Assembly: GCF_900447215.1 (NCBI RefSeq) | Contig: NZ_UFYA01000001.1 | Location: 2,294,001 to 2,358,000, forward strand | Direction: 5' to 3' | Source: Dermatophilus congolensis | GTDB taxonomy: Bacteria; Actinomycetota; Actinomycetes; Actinomycetales; Dermatophilaceae | DNA length: 64,000 bases | Part shown: piece by piece, positions 16,657 through 26,245 of the stretch | Layout of the letters: every line of letters starts with the position of its first letter | Numbering within the stretch: the stretch's first letter is position 1 | Program-made: the position numbers and the translations under genes | The notes under the pieces: model-generated | The model's database searches: none | The model's input: the letters and a program-made list of their open reading frames with translations, nothing else | What the model was told of the DNA's origin: nothing

Positions 16657-18368
16657 TAGAAGAGCCAATACCTTTGTGCGCCTGCCAGGGTGGTGGCGGG
16701 GGTGGATGTAATGCGTTCGCCGTCTACGCGCACTTCGTATGTTTGTGCATCGACTTCAATGTCGGGAGTGGCGTTGTTGAATTTCATGTCCGCTTTAGTG
16801 AGCTGACGGATGTCTTCAACGGGGGCCACATGCCGTTTGAGGCGGAGCCTGCGGGCGACGCCAGCGTTGACTGCTGCCATGGACATGAAGGAAATGGAGG
16901 ATTCAGCCAGTGCGCCGCCGTAGCTGGCAAATTGCTGTCGGAAGGTTTGTGGCTGGGGGGTGGGAATGGATCCGTTGGGGTCGCCCTGCATAGCGCCGAG
17001 GATGAGTCCACCTTTAATGACCAGATCGGGTTTGACGCCGAAGAAGGCAGGTTCCCAGAGCACCAGGTCTGCCCATTTCCCAACTTCGACTGATCCGATG
17101 AGGCGGGACATACCTTGGGCGATAGCGGGGTTGATTGTGTATTTGCTGATGTATCGCTTGACGCGGTTGTTGTCGTTGTATTCGCAGTCTCCAGGCAGGT
17201 GACCGCGGGTTTTGAGCATGTGGTCGGCAGCTTGCCAGGTGCGAAGCACGACTTCACCGACGCGGCCCATGGCTTGGCTGTCGGAGCTCATCATGGAGAA
17301 CACGCCCATGTCGTGCAGGACGTCTTCGGCAGCGATGGTTTCTGGGCGGATGCGAGAGTCGGCGAATGCGACGTCTTCGGGGATTTCTCGGGAAAGGTGG
17401 TGGCACACCATGAGCATGTCCATGTGCTCGTCGATGGTGTTGCGGGTGAAGGGCATTGTGGGGTTGGTGGATGCGGGGAGCACGTTTTTCAGCCCGGCCA
17501 TCGTGATGATGTCGGGGGCGTGGCCACCGCCTGCGCCTTCGGTGTGGAAGGTGTGAATGACGCGTCCATCTATGGCCCGAATGGTGTCTTCGACAAAGCC
17601 ACCTTCGTTGAGAGTGTCGGTGTGGATAGCTACCTGGATGTCATATTCGTCGGCAACTTTGAGGGAGTTGTCGATGGAGGCATGGGTAGCTCCCCAGTCT
17701 TCGTGAATTTTTAGACCGCAGGCCCCCATGACGATCTGTTCTGCCAAGGGGGAGGTCATGGAGGCATGCCCTTTACCGAGGATTCCCACGTTGATGGGTA
17801 GTCCTTCAAAGGCTTGCAACATGCGGCCGATATGCCAGGCGCCGGGAGTGATGGTGGTGGCCTTGGTTCCTTCGGCGGGACCAGTGCCTCCGCCGACGAA
17901 GGTGGTGACTCCTCCGGCGAGCGCGGTGGGGACTTGTTCTGGGCTGATGAAGTGGATGTGGGTGTCAATGCCGCCAGCGGTGAGGATTTTGTGTTCGCCG
18001 GCGATGATTTCTGTTGATGGGCCGATCGTCATGTCGACGTCGTCCATGATGTTGTTGTTTCCGGCTTTGCCGATGGCGCAGATGCGTCCGTCTCGGATGC
18101 CAATGTCGGCTTTGTAGATGCCGGTGTAGTCGATGATGAGAGCGCCGGTGATGACGGTGTCTGGGATCATTTCGGCGCGGTTGACGTTGCCGTCTTGGCC
18201 CATGCCATCGCGGATGGTTTTTCCGCCGCCGAAGACGGCTTCGTCTCCGTATCCGGTGAGGTCTTTTTCGACTTTGACGAACAGGTCTGTGTCGGCGAGA
18301 CGGACCGAGTCGCCGGTGGTGGGGCCGTAGAGGTCGTTGTACTGGCGGCGGGGGATCCTGAGGGTCAT
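16656..18368 (-). CDS. ureC: Urease alpha subunit (catalytic)
   Basis: A 570-residue catalytic subunit converting urea to ammonia and carbamate at a di-nickel centre. All ligands are visible: His137/His139 (DTHIHF), carbamylated Lys220 and His222 (GLKIHEDWG), His249, His275 and Asp363 (MSSDSQAMG). Mobile-flap Cys322-His323 is present (MVCHHLSR). Numbering is offset by three from the Klebsiella enzyme. It overlaps ureB by ATGA and ureE by one base, so it is tightly coupled. There is no sign of inactivation. Confidence 0.97.
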   Translation of the reverse strand: MTLRIPRRQYNDLYGPTTGDSVRLADTDLFVKVEKDLTGYGDEAVFGGGKTIRDGMGQDGNVNRAEMIPDTVITGALIIDYTGIYKADIGIRDGRICAIGKAGNNNIMDDVDMTIGPSTEIIAGEHKILTAGGIDTHIHFISPEQVPTALAGGVTTFVGGGTGPAEGTKATTITPGAWHIGRMLQAFEGLPINVGILGKGHASMTSPLAEQIVMGACGLKIHEDWGATHASIDNSLKVADEYDIQVAIHTDTLNEGGFVEDTIRAIDGRVIHTFHTEGAGGGHAPDIITMAGLKNVLPASTNPTMPFTRNTIDEHMDMLMVCHHLSREIPEDVAFADSRIRPETIAAEDVLHDMGVFSMMSSDSQAMGRVGEVVLRTWQAADHMLKTRGHLPGDCEYNDNNRVKRYISKYTINPAIAQGMSRLIGSVEVGKWADLVLWEPAFFGVKPDLVIKGGLILGAMQGDPNGSIPTPQPQTFRQQFASYGGALAESSISFMSMAAVNAGVARRLRLKRHVAPVEDIRQLTKADMKFNNATPDIEVDAQTYEVRVDGERITSTPATTLAGAQRYWLF

Positions 18369-18736
18369 TTTTCTGCCCCTTTCAGGGTGGTGGGGTGAGC
18401 CCAGGCTTGTTCTTCGATGATTTCGGGGGCGTCGAGGGGGCCGTTCACGCGGTTTCGGAAGCCGTAGACGCGGCGCAGTCCTGCCAGGGCGACGAGTTCG
18501 ACGTTTTTGTGGTCGCCGGGTTCGAATCGCACAGCGGTGCCGGAGGGAATGTTGAGGCGGAAGCCACGGGTGGCGGGGCGGTCAAATTCCAGGGCACGGT
18601 TGACTTCATAGAAGTGGTGGTGGGAGCCGACTTGCACTGGTCGGTCGCCGATGTTTACGACGTCGATGGTTTTTGTTTCTCTGCCGTGGTTGGCAACGAT
18701 TTCTTCGTCGCTGGCCACGATTTCGCCAGGGATCAT
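18365..18736 (-). CDS. ureB: Urease beta subunit
   Basis: A 123-residue structural subunit. Diagnostic stretches are [21 protein letters not shown], given here only in outline, and [10 protein letters not shown]. Separate ureA, ureB and ureC genes are the usual bacterial three-subunit arrangement (fused in Helicobacter). It begins 36 bp after ureA and overlaps ureC. Confidence 0.96.
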   Translation of the reverse strand: MIPGEIVASDEEIVANHGRETKTIDVVNIGDRPVQVGSHHHFYEVNRALEFDRPATRGFRLNIPSGTAVRFEPGDHKNVELVALAGLRRVYGFRNRVNGPLDAPEIIEEQAWAHPTTLKGAEK

Positions 18737-18772
18737 GATTGTCCTTGCTGGGGGTGTTACGGCGGGTGGTGT

Positions 18773-19075
18773 TTAGCGGATGGGGTCGTGCACGGTGACG
18801 AGTTTGGTGCCGTCGGGGAAGGTCGCTTCGATTTGTACGTCATGGATCATTTCGGGCACTCCTTCCATAACGTCTTCGCGGGTGAGGATGGTTGTTCCCC
18901 AGCTCATGAGCTCATCGACAGTGCGGCCATCGCGGGCTCCTTCGATGAGTTCGTAGCTGATGATGGCAACGGCTTCGGGGTAGTTGAGTTTCAGGCCGCG
19001 GGCTTGGCGTCTGCGGGCGAGGTCGGCGGCTACGACGATGAGCAGTTTGTCTTGCTCTCGTGGGGTCAGGCGCAT
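18773..19075 (-). CDS. ureA: Urease gamma subunit
   Basis: A 100-residue gamma subunit starting at ATG 19075 ([13 protein letters not shown]), the standard family start; a longer frame upstream is spurious. [21 protein letters not shown] is the family core (residues about 29-48) and [19 protein letters not shown] the C-terminus. It is the first gene of the urease operon; an AT-rich 11-bp inverted repeat lies about 75-100 bp upstream. Confidence 0.97.
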   Translation of the reverse strand: MRLTPREQDKLLIVVAADLARRRQARGLKLNYPEAVAIISYELIEGARDGRTVDELMSWGTTILTREDVMEGVPEMIHDVQIEATFPDGTKLVTVHDPIR

Positions 19076-19150
19076 GGTGCTCCTACGGGGCGGGACGGTA
19101 GTTCGTTCAGACCGTAAACCCGGTGGGGGGCACCTATGGCACACAATAAG

Positions 19151-19177
19151 CGCAAATTATTTTCGCAATAATTTGCG
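19151..19177. promoter_or_regulatory. Inverted repeat upstream of the urease operon
   Basis: Perfect 11-bp arms CGCAAATTATT / AATAATTTGCG separated by 5 bases, 76-102 bp upstream of ureA. The position and symmetry fit a repressor or activator operator controlling urease; the regulator is unknown. A structured mRNA leader is the alternative. Confidence 0.5.
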
Positions 19178-19350
19178 TTTATTCAGCAAGGACTCAGTTA
19201 TTCCACATGCAGGAATAGATATTAGAAATATCCATTAATAACCCGGCGAGGGCAGAAAATGAGCCCACTTCAAAAATCACCAAAAAGCTCATTTGGTTGG
19301 ATTTTTCGCGAATAAGATTCGCGCAACCAAACCTCTGTGCATCTTCAGAT
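19178..19350. other. AT-rich intergenic segment with nested stem-loops
   Basis: No gene is seen. It holds two adjacent inverted repeats: AAATGAGC / GCTCATTT (19257-19264, 19287-19294), and TTTGGTTG / CAACCAAA (19292-19299, 19324-19331) enclosing CGCGAAT / ATTCGCG (19307-19313, 19317-19323). The composition is markedly more AT-rich than neighbouring genes. Confidence 0.5.
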
Positions 19351-19352
19351 AA

Positions 19353-19391
19353 AAGGAGGGAGTGGACTGTTTTTCAGCCCACTCCCTCCTT
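19353..19391 (-). terminator. Terminator of the alanine/glycine symporter gene
   Basis: A 13-bp stem AAGGAGGGAGTGG / CCACTCCCTCCTT with a 13-base loop, 60 bp after the symporter stop on the minus strand, followed there by TTTTATC. A rho-independent terminator is likely. Confidence 0.75.
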
Positions 19392-19450
19392 AAAGAAGCA
19401 TTAATGAAAACTATTTACAGCCGCCTCACTGAAAAGCGTGGTATTTGCGG

Positions 19451-20896
19451 CTATTTCCAGACATCGGTAGGGATATCACGCGGCAAATTCGAGTTACCTT
19501 CACCGCAGAAGCGTGGCTCATCAATACCAGCCGCCTTTTGAGCTTCGTAGTCACGAAGCGCTCCAACAACCCACTTCGAGAGTGCAATGAGACCAATGAT
19601 GTTGATGAGCGTCGTTAAAGCCATCGCGGTGTCCATGAGCGCCCACACTGTTTTTAACGCCAGTACAGACCCGACTCCGGTGGTCAACACAACCAAGGTG
19701 GCAGCTAGGCGGTTACGTGTGTTGTAACCGCGCAGGAAGTCGACGTTGACGGAGGCATACGCGTAAGCACCCAGAATCGAGCTGAATCCGAAGAAAAAAA
19801 TCATGATCGACATAGGCCACACGGCCCAGCTGCCCAGCTGTGAAGTAACTGCGTTAACGGTCAGGCTGGCGGCAGCATTTTCAGCTTCCGATGCAGCTGG
19901 CACTACACCTGGCACATACACGCCTGATCCGCTGGACAAAATGATGAACGCAGTGGCAGTGCAGATGATCATTGAGTCGACGAGAACACCGAGAGATTGG
20001 ATGAACCCCTGCTGCACCGGATGAGCAACCGTGGCAGTGGCGGCCGCGTTGGGATTGGTTGCCATACCTGCTTCATTGGTGAAAAGCCCGCGTTGAGCGC
20101 CGTTAAGCACAGCTGCGGTGACTCCGCCTGCCACCCCGGCCAGGCCAGGTCGAATCCCAAAGGCACCGGAGATGATGTCAGATAGGAACCTCGGAACACT
20201 GCCGATGTTCATGATGACAACTGTGACAGCGATACACACGTATCCGATAGCCATCATGGGGCTGAGGATTTCTGTCGTGCGGGCTACGCCGCGCATCCCT
20301 GCAAAGACCACAAGCGCTGTTAGAGCCATGAGCAATAGGCCAGTAGCCCATGCCGGAATACCGTGAGCGTTTTCCAGAGCGAGGGCGATGGTGTTGCCTT
20401 GAACCATGGGCATGGCGATGACCATGCAAAACACGAGTGCAGACGCGATACCTACTCCCCATGCACGAGATTGCAAGCCGTAAGAGAGGTAGTAGGCGGT
20501 GCCGCCACGGTAGGTGCCGTCTGTGTTGGAGACTTTAAATACCTGGGCCAGGGTGGCTTCAAAGAATGAGGTGGCCATGCCAACAGCGGCGATCACCCAC
20601 ATCCAGAAGATCGCTCCGGGGCCGCCGAGCACGAGCGCCAAGGCCACACCGGTGATGTTGCCGATGCCGATACGGGTGGCCATGCCCATGGCGAATGCCT
20701 GAAATGAGGAGATCCCTCCGTTGGCTCCTTTGCGTGAAGCTAGTGAGTGACTCAGCAGGTGGTGAAAGTGACGTATCTGCACAGCACGGGTGCGCAGGGT
20801 GAAATATAGGCCTCCGCCGATAAGGAGGGCAACGAGGAAGTAGGTGTATACGAAGCCGTTGAGGGCGCCAAGGTAGGCGGTGAGGGCGTCAATCAT
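19451..20896 (-). CDS. Alanine/glycine:cation symporter (AGCS family)
   Basis: A 481-residue membrane protein of the AlsT/DagA type that imports alanine or glycine with Na+ or H+. The signature GIGNITGVALALVLGGPGA is followed by FWMWVIAAVGMATSFFEATLAQ; about eleven hydrophobic segments follow. It is monocistronic, with its own terminator. The exact substrate preference cannot be read from the sequence. Confidence 0.92.
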   Translation of the reverse strand: MIDALTAYLGALNGFVYTYFLVALLIGGGLYFTLRTRAVQIRHFHHLLSHSLASRKGANGGISSFQAFAMGMATRIGIGNITGVALALVLGGPGAIFWMWVIAAVGMATSFFEATLAQVFKVSNTDGTYRGGTAYYLSYGLQSRAWGVGIASALVFCMVIAMPMVQGNTIALALENAHGIPAWATGLLLMALTALVVFAGMRGVARTTEILSPMMAIGYVCIAVTVVIMNIGSVPRFLSDIISGAFGIRPGLAGVAGGVTAAVLNGAQRGLFTNEAGMATNPNAAATATVAHPVQQGFIQSLGVLVDSMIICTATAFIILSSGSGVYVPGVVPAASEAENAAASLTVNAVTSQLGSWAVWPMSIMIFFFGFSSILGAYAYASVNVDFLRGYNTRNRLAATLVVLTTGVGSVLALKTVWALMDTAMALTTLINIIGLIALSKWVVGALRDYEAQKAAGIDEPRFCGEGNSNLPRDIPTDVWK

Positions 20897-20953
20897 GAGG
20901 CGGCGGGTCCCTGTGTTGTTGTGGGCGAATCGGTGTTGCTGTGTTGAGGTTGT

Positions 20954-20971
20954 TGTGGTGATTACGCGCTT
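20954..20971. repeat. 18-bp intergenic repeat, copy 1
   Basis: TGTGGTGATTACGCGCTT, identical to 33186-33203. It lies about 60-75 bp upstream of the alanine/glycine symporter start. It may be a shared regulator site or promoter element; two copies only were noticed. Confidence 0.45.
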
Positions 20972-21052
20972 ACGCTGTCACCCTTTGAATCTCGAGCTGG
21001 ATGTAGTCCTTTGAGCGAGATGTTGGTCGGGGTCTGCGTTGCAGAGTGCTAG

Positions 21053-22003
21053 TCAGTGCGCCAGACGTCCCAGTAGAGACTGTTCACGCAGTTTTTTGCG
21101 TGCTTCGACGGCAGGTCGGCGCCGAGAAAGTGGCTGGCATACGGGGCACCAGAAGAGGTTGCGGTTGCCGATGACAGTGCTGCGCACCTGGGTGTGGCAG
21201 ATGTAGCAGGCTTGTTCGGCACGGCGGTAGACATAGACTTCGCCGCCGTGGGGGTCTTCTCGAGGTGGCCGGTTCATGGCTTCAGGCGTGTGTTCTGGGC
21301 GGACGGTGTCGATTTGTCCATGGTTGACGGCATAGCGCATGAGCTGGACCAAGTCTGTCCAGAGGTCATCGAATTCGCTTTTTTTAAGGGCCAGTCCCGG
21401 CAGCATGGGGTCTAGGCCTGCGCGGTAGAGAGCTTCAGCGCGGAAGATGTTGCCTACTCCGGCGAAGATTTTTTGGTCCATGAGGAGCAGGGCGATGGGC
21501 TGTTTGGATTTACGAACTAGGTTCCAGGCGCGATCGGGGTCTGCGTCCTCGCGCAGTGGGTCAGGGCCCAGGCGTTTGAGAACTTTGTTGAATCCGTCGG
21601 AATCGAGGATTTCGCAGATGGCGGGGCCGGATAGGTCAGCCCAGGCGGTGTCGTTTTCTAGTCGCCACCTGATCGCCCCGAGAACGGGACGGTCCGTTTC
21701 GCCAGAGAAGGCAGGGGTGGTTTGAGGGTCGAGAGTGATTTTTTCGCCGAGGCGTTCGGTGGCGTCTGTGGTGTGGTGAACGCTGATGCGTCCGGCCATG
21801 CCGAGGTGAACGTGGATGGTGCGTGGGCCGAAGTGGGCGAAAAAGTGTTTACCGACTGCTTCAGCGCAGACGAGTTCGAGGCCGTCGATGCTGGCTGCGC
21901 CGTCGCTGAAGCGTCCTTGGGGACTGCTGGAGCGGGTAATGGTGCCGGCGAATGCTCGGTCGTAGGCGCTGGCCATGCGGTGAATGACGTGTCCCTCGGG
22001 CAT
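21053..22003 (-). CDS. DNA glycosylase/AP lyase of the Fpg/Nei family (Nei2-like)
   Basis: A 316-residue base-excision repair enzyme. The N-terminus MPEGHVIHR places the catalytic Pro at position 2 and Glu at 3; the -GH- after MPE is typical of actinobacterial Nei-type (endonuclease VIII-like) rather than Fpg (MPELP). The helix-two-turn-helix segment includes GVGNIFRAEALYRAGLDP. A C-terminal zinc finger has four Cys (CYICHTQVR...FWCPVCQ). It removes oxidised bases from DNA. It appears monocistronic. Confidence 0.9.
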   Translation of the reverse strand: MPEGHVIHRMASAYDRAFAGTITRSSSPQGRFSDGAASIDGLELVCAEAVGKHFFAHFGPRTIHVHLGMAGRISVHHTTDATERLGEKITLDPQTTPAFSGETDRPVLGAIRWRLENDTAWADLSGPAICEILDSDGFNKVLKRLGPDPLREDADPDRAWNLVRKSKQPIALLLMDQKIFAGVGNIFRAEALYRAGLDPMLPGLALKKSEFDDLWTDLVQLMRYAVNHGQIDTVRPEHTPEAMNRPPREDPHGGEVYVYRRAEQACYICHTQVRSTVIGNRNLFWCPVCQPLSRRRPAVEARKKLREQSLLGRLAH

Positions 22004-22426
22004 GGGTTAACTGTAGTGATTCAGTGGTGCGCTGATGCTGGCCAGGCGTAGTCCTCGATTGGTAGGTGTGTGGCGACGCGTGTGACTGGTGCGTCGCCAC
22101 CGTTCCCCTGCGGTTCGCCGTCGGTTCCCGTTAGCCGTCGGCGGTGGCCGGTCGCGAATCCCCCGATAACGCGTTCGGCCTGCTGGGACGCTTCATTACC
22201 CGCCTTGGTTGTGAAGCGTTGACGGTGCCGTGCGCACCGGTTTCACGGTTGTCGTGCCTCAGCCAAGGTGTGGACGGACCCCCGTTCGTCTTTTCCTCGC
22301 TGTTGTGGCTGCCGTGTAGTGGTGTTCTTTCGTGTCACGTGTCTTATCGGTTTCCGGACGGGTGACTTGAACTTTTGGCTGAAATTTTTTTGGCCGGTTG
22401 TCCAGGTTGGGTGTTTCTAGATCCGA
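22004..22426. other. Intergenic region with a 10-bp hairpin
   Basis: There is no convincing gene in 423 bp; the short plus-strand frame at 22144-22365 has no recognisable features. A perfect inverted repeat GTGGCGACGC / GCGTCGCCAC (22070-22079, 22091-22100) lies about 70-100 bp upstream of the Nei start and could be an operator or leader hairpin. A T-run at 22385-22391 lies beyond the LacI gene stop. Confidence 0.4.
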
Positions 22427-23431
22427 TTAGGTTTTGCGGCAGGTTGATTGGCGAATGATGAGGCGGGATCCGGTGAGGGGGGCGGGCTCGATGTGGCGGG
22501 CTTTGTGCTCAATGAGGGCTGCGAGGGTTTCGATACCGGCTTGCGCCATTTCGGTCACGGGCTGGGTGACGCAGGTTAGCGGCGGGTTGGTCAGTTCGAA
22601 CCAGGGTTCGTCGTCGTAGGCGGTGAGACCGACTTGGGGGCCGACGTCGATGTTGCGGCGTTGGAGCTCGTGTAGGGCTCCTTGGGCAACGAGGTTCGAT
22701 AGCGCCACGATGACATCTGGTGGCTGTGGGGATTCGAGGAGTTTTGTGGTGGCTTGGGTTCCGTGTTCTGCGGTGAAGTCCCCGTGGTGGATAGGGATGG
22801 GAAGGTCGTTGTAGCCAGCACGGGTTAGCGCTTGGAGGGCAATGTGGGCGCGGCCGTGACCGGTGGATACGGAGGTGGGGCCGCTGATGATTGCGGGGCG
22901 TTGGTATCCCTGCTCGTACAGGTGGGTGGCGAGGTCTCCCAGCGCGCAGGTGGGGTCGTTGAGAATGCTGGCGTGGGCTTCGATGGTGGTGCGTCGGTCG
23001 ATGGCGACGATGGGGGTTCCTGATTGAGCAATGCGGTCCAGGCTGCCGGTGCTGTTGTCTGCTAGGACGATGAAAAGTCCGTCAACTTGTTGCCTGAGCA
23101 GTATGGAAGTCACGCGGGCTTGCTCGTCAGGGTCTTCACTGCCGGTGGCGATGGTCAGTGTCCATCCTCGGGCACGACATTGGGCTTCAATGCTGGCAGC
23201 CAGGCGGGTAATGAAGGGGTTAGCTAGCGAGGCAACAACGAGTCCGACGGTGCCGGTGCGTCCCGTGCGCATTGCTGCTGCAACAGCGTTGGGGTGGTAG
23301 TGAAGCTCAGCGGCTGCGGCTTGGACACGTTGACGAGTGGCAGGGGTGACTCGATCACTGCCGGACAGTGCGCGGGAGACGGTTGCTACGGACACTCCGG
23401 CTAGTGCCGCCACGTCACGAATAGTGGTCAT
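22427..23431 (-). CDS. LacI-family transcriptional regulator
   Basis: A 334-residue regulator starting at ATG 23431 (MTTIRDVAALAGVSVATVSR); the ~98 upstream residues in frame are low-complexity and spurious. The N-terminal LacI helix-turn-helix is followed by the hinge and a periplasmic-binding-protein-like ligand domain (VGLVVASLANPFITRLAASIE, IVAIDRRTT, GLTAYDDEPW). The effector is probably a sugar, but no sugar-transport operon is adjacent; it is divergent from modABC. Its targets are unknown. Confidence 0.9.
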   Translation of the reverse strand: MTTIRDVAALAGVSVATVSRALSGSDRVTPATRQRVQAAAAELHYHPNAVAAAMRTGRTGTVGLVVASLANPFITRLAASIEAQCRARGWTLTIATGSEDPDEQARVTSILLRQQVDGLFIVLADNSTGSLDRIAQSGTPIVAIDRRTTIEAHASILNDPTCALGDLATHLYEQGYQRPAIISGPTSVSTGHGRAHIALQALTRAGYNDLPIPIHHGDFTAEHGTQATTKLLESPQPPDVIVALSNLVAQGALHELQRRNIDVGPQVGLTAYDDEPWFELTNPPLTCVTQPVTEMAQAGIETLAALIEHKARHIEPAPLTGSRLIIRQSTCRKT

Positions 23432-23595
23432 CGAGTATGAGCCTAAAGGGGCTGCGGGATGCCTTGTTACGCCCCACAAAACAAGGGCACACCTAGGCGA
23501 TGTGTCGGTGTGCGCTGGTGTGAGCGTGTTGTGTTGTGTGTTTGCGGTTTGATGGGGGTGTGATGTCGCAGGTATTTGCTGGTTTGTGTTGATGG

Positions 23596-24366
23596 GTGGG
23601 CTGTGTGGTGAAAGCTCGTTGGTTGATCGGTGGTGTGGTGGTGGCGATGTGCATAGCTGGGTGTGGTGGGAAAACGTTGGAGCCGAACGGTTCATCGGGG
23701 GTGGTGACTGTGTTCGCTGCAGCATCGTTGAAGGAGTCGTTTACGCGGATCGGTGAAGAGTTCTCGCGTACGCATCCGGGGGTGCAGGTGCGATTCAATT
23801 TCGGTCCTAGCTCTGGCTTGGCGCAGCAGATTGAAGCGGGGGCGCCTGCGGATGTTTTTGCTTCGGCTAGTCCAGTTCCGATGGAACTGGTGCGTGGGGC
23901 TGGCCTCGTTGATGAGCCGGTGTCGTTTGCGCGCAATTCTTTACGTATTGCTGTTCCTGCTGGTCGCGCTGGTCGGGTGGAAAAAGTGGAGGATCTTGGG
24001 CGCTCAGAGGTCAAGGTTGCCATGTGTGAACAGTCGGTTCCGTGTGGGGTTTTGGCGGCGAAGGTGTTGGAAAAGGCGTCTGTAGATGTGCAACCGGTTA
24101 CGCGTGAGGTCGATGTGAAGGCAGTGGTAACGAAAGTTGTTTTGGGGGAGGTTGATGCCGGGTTGGTGTACGGGACGGATGTAGTTGCCGCTGCTGGAAA
24201 GGTCAAAGGTGTGGAGATTCCCGAGCAGATGAATGCGTGGACTTCATATCCGTTGGCAGTGGTACGCCGGGCACAGAATGGGCCTGCCGCGCAGGCATTT
24301 GTGCAGGCGGTACGGGGAGAAGTGGGTAAAAAAATCTTGACTTCGGCGGGGTTTGGTGCGCCGTGA
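23596..24366 (+). CDS. modA: Molybdate ABC transporter substrate-binding lipoprotein
   Basis: A 256-residue lipoprotein with signal segment WLIGGVVVAMCIAGC, where Cys is the lipidation site. ModA hallmarks are TVFAAASLKESF, FGPSSGLAQQIEAGAPADVFASAS and AGLVYGTD. It captures molybdate (or tungstate) outside the membrane for ModBC. GTG start; 23596, 23605 and 23608 are all possible. Its stop overlaps the modB GTG (GTGA). Confidence 0.93.
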   Translation: MGCVVKARWLIGGVVVAMCIAGCGGKTLEPNGSSGVVTVFAAASLKESFTRIGEEFSRTHPGVQVRFNFGPSSGLAQQIEAGAPADVFASASPVPMELVRGAGLVDEPVSFARNSLRIAVPAGRAGRVEKVEDLGRSEVKVAMCEQSVPCGVLAAKVLEKASVDVQPVTREVDVKAVVTKVVLGEVDAGLVYGTDVVAAAGKVKGVEIPEQMNAWTSYPLAVVRRAQNGPAAQAFVQAVRGEVGKKILTSAGFGAP

Positions 24367-25169
24367 GTAACGGTCGTTCACCGTTGGGGGGTACGCCGTG
24401 GCCAATGCGTGGGGTTGCGCTGGTAGGGGCAGCGTTTTTGTTGCTTCCGGTTGTGGCGTTGGCGGCGCGGGTGCCGTGGGGAGAGTTGTTTTCGTTGGTG
24501 TTCGCGCCAGCGGTTTTAGTGGCGCTACGGCTTTCGTTGGTAAGTGCCTCGGTGGCGACAGCGCTGTCGTTGGTTATGGGGGTGCCGTTGGCGTGGGTGT
24601 TGGCACGGTCACGGCGCCGTGGTGTGGGGGTTTTGCGTGCGTTGGTGACGTTGCCGTTGGTGTTACCGCCAGTAGTGGGGGGAGTGGCGTTGTTGTTGGC
24701 GTATGGGCGTGCAGGGCTGGTAGGGCGGTGGCTGGATGTGTGGTGGGGGATCAGTCTTCCTTTCACGGTGGTGGCGGTGGTGGTGGCCGAAACATTTGTT
24801 GCGATGCCGTTTTTGGTGGTGACGGTAGCTGGTGCGTTTGCGGCGGTGGATCGGGGGCTAGAGGAGGCTGCGGTGACGTTGGGGGCCTCGAGGTGGCGGG
24901 TTTTTTGGTCGGTGTCTTTGCCGTCAGTGGCGCCGTCATTGGTAGCCGGGACGGTGTTGTGTTGGGCGCGGGCGTTGGGTGAGTTTGGCGCCACGGTCAC
25001 GTTTGCGGGCAGTTTGCCGGGCATTACGCAGACGATGCCGTTGGCAGTGTATTTGGCGATGCAGTCAGATCCGCGGGCGGCGATTGCGTTGTCGCTGGTG
25101 CTACTGGGTGTGTGTGTGACTGTGTTGGTGGGGTTGCGTTCGTATTGGTGGCCGGGGGTGGGGCGGTGA
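24363..25169 (+). CDS. modB: Molybdate ABC transporter permease
   Basis: A 268-residue permease with about six membrane spans. The ModB signature ARALGEFGATVTFAGSLPG is near residue 205, and the EAA loop EEAAVTLGASRWRVFWSVSLP precedes it. It starts with GTG overlapping the modA stop and ends overlapping modC by GTGA, giving a tightly coupled modABC operon. Molybdate supports molybdopterin enzymes, none of which is in this window. Confidence 0.94.
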   Translation: MSNGRSPLGGTPWPMRGVALVGAAFLLLPVVALAARVPWGELFSLVFAPAVLVALRLSLVSASVATALSLVMGVPLAWVLARSRRRGVGVLRALVTLPLVLPPVVGGVALLLAYGRAGLVGRWLDVWWGISLPFTVVAVVVAETFVAMPFLVVTVAGAFAAVDRGLEEAAVTLGASRWRVFWSVSLPSVAPSLVAGTVLCWARALGEFGATVTFAGSLPGITQTMPLAVYLAMQSDPRAAIALSLVLLGVCVTVLVGLRSYWWPGVGR

Positions 25170-26245
25170 AGGAGTTGCTTTTTGATGGGCGGGTTCGTCG
25201 TGGTGGGTTTGTGGTGCAGGCCTCTTTTGAGGTGTATCCGGGGCAGGTGTTGGCGTTATTGGGGCCCAATGGTGCTGGCAAGAGCAGTGTGCTGCGTGCG
25301 GTGGCGGGCCTGGAGGTGCTGGATCGTGGACAGCTGCGGCTAGGTGAAGTGACGGTGGATGATTCGGAAGCGGGCGTGTTTGTGTCTGCACAGCAGCGGA
25401 ATGTGGGGGTGATGTTTCAGGATTATCGGCTGTTTGGGCATATGAGCGTGGTGGGAAACGTTGCTTTTGGGCTGCGGATGCGGGGGGTGTCTAGGCGAGA
25501 GGCAACGGCGCGGGCGTTTCAGTGGCTGCAGCGGTTGAGGGTTGGGGATCTTGGACGCAGGCGTCCAAGGGAATTGTCAGGAGGTCAGGCTCAGCGGGTG
25601 GCGCTGGCAAGGGCGTTGGCTTGTGAACCGGATGTGTTGGTGTTGGATGAACCGACTGCTGCGTTGGATTCATCTACGCGCCGGGAGGTACAGGGATGTG
25701 TGCGCGAGCATGTGGCGCAGTTTCGTGGGCCGGTTTTGCTGGTCACTCATGATCCGGTGGAGGCGATGGTGATGGCCGATGCGGTGATGGTTGTGGAAGA
25801 GGGCAAGGTAGTTCAGTACGGCCCCACGATGCAGGTAGCTGAGCATCCGGCAACAGAGTTTGTGGCGGATCTGGTGGGGGTGAATCTCTTTGAGGGGGTT
25901 TGGGGGCACGGCGGTGCGATACGCCTTGCCGGGGGTGGGGTGTTGCATGCGGCGGCCGGGGTGAGTTTTCCGGATGGGGCACGTGTGTTTGCTGCGGTTC
26001 GGCCAGAGTCGGTGTCGGTGTTTGGGGAGCGTCCGGGGGTGGGCTCACCGCGGAATGTGTGGTGTGGCCGAGTGCTCACGGTCGACATGGTGGGTGCGCG
26101 GGTGCGGCTTCATGTTGCTGGGCCGCCTGATATTCGGGTTGAGGTGACTACTGCTGCGTTGGTTGAACTGGGATTAGCTCCTGGCATGCAGGTGTGGCTT
26201 TCGGTGAAAGCTACAGAAGTGTCCGTGTATTTTCCAGACGCCTAA
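25166..26245 (+). CDS. modC: Molybdate ABC transporter ATP-binding protein
   Basis: A 359-residue ATPase starting at GTG 25166 (VKELLFDGRVRRGG), overlapping the modB stop by GTGA; a longer frame upstream is an artefact. Walker A GPNGAGKSS, signature LSGGQAQRV and Walker B VLVLDEPTAALD are followed by the His switch (LLVTHD). The C-terminal ~100 residues form a TOBE oxyanion-binding domain (VLTVDMVGARVRLHVAG), as in ModC. Confidence 0.94.
   Translation: MKELLFDGRVRRGGFVVQASFEVYPGQVLALLGPNGAGKSSVLRAVAGLEVLDRGQLRLGEVTVDDSEAGVFVSAQQRNVGVMFQDYRLFGHMSVVGNVAFGLRMRGVSRREATARAFQWLQRLRVGDLGRRRPRELSGGQAQRVALARALACEPDVLVLDEPTAALDSSTRREVQGCVREHVAQFRGPVLLVTHDPVEAMVMADAVMVVEEGKVVQYGPTMQVAEHPATEFVADLVGVNLFEGVWGHGGAIRLAGGGVLHAAAGVSFPDGARVFAAVRPESVSVFGERPGVGSPRNVWCGRVLTVDMVGARVRLHVAGPPDIRVEVTTAALVELGLAPGMQVWLSVKATEVSVYFPDA

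Noticed and set aside
17115-17714. Plus-strand frame opposite ureC
   Set aside because: Shadow of the intact, conserved urease alpha gene.
22144-22365. 73-residue plus-strand frame between the nei-type and lacI genes
   Set aside because: Cys/Pro/Ser-rich low-quality frame with no plausible ribosome site or homology that I can see.
23432-23725. N-terminal extension of the LacI regulator
   Set aside because: The extra residues are low-complexity His/Pro/Thr sequence; the LacI helix-turn-helix normally begins at the protein start (ATG 23431).
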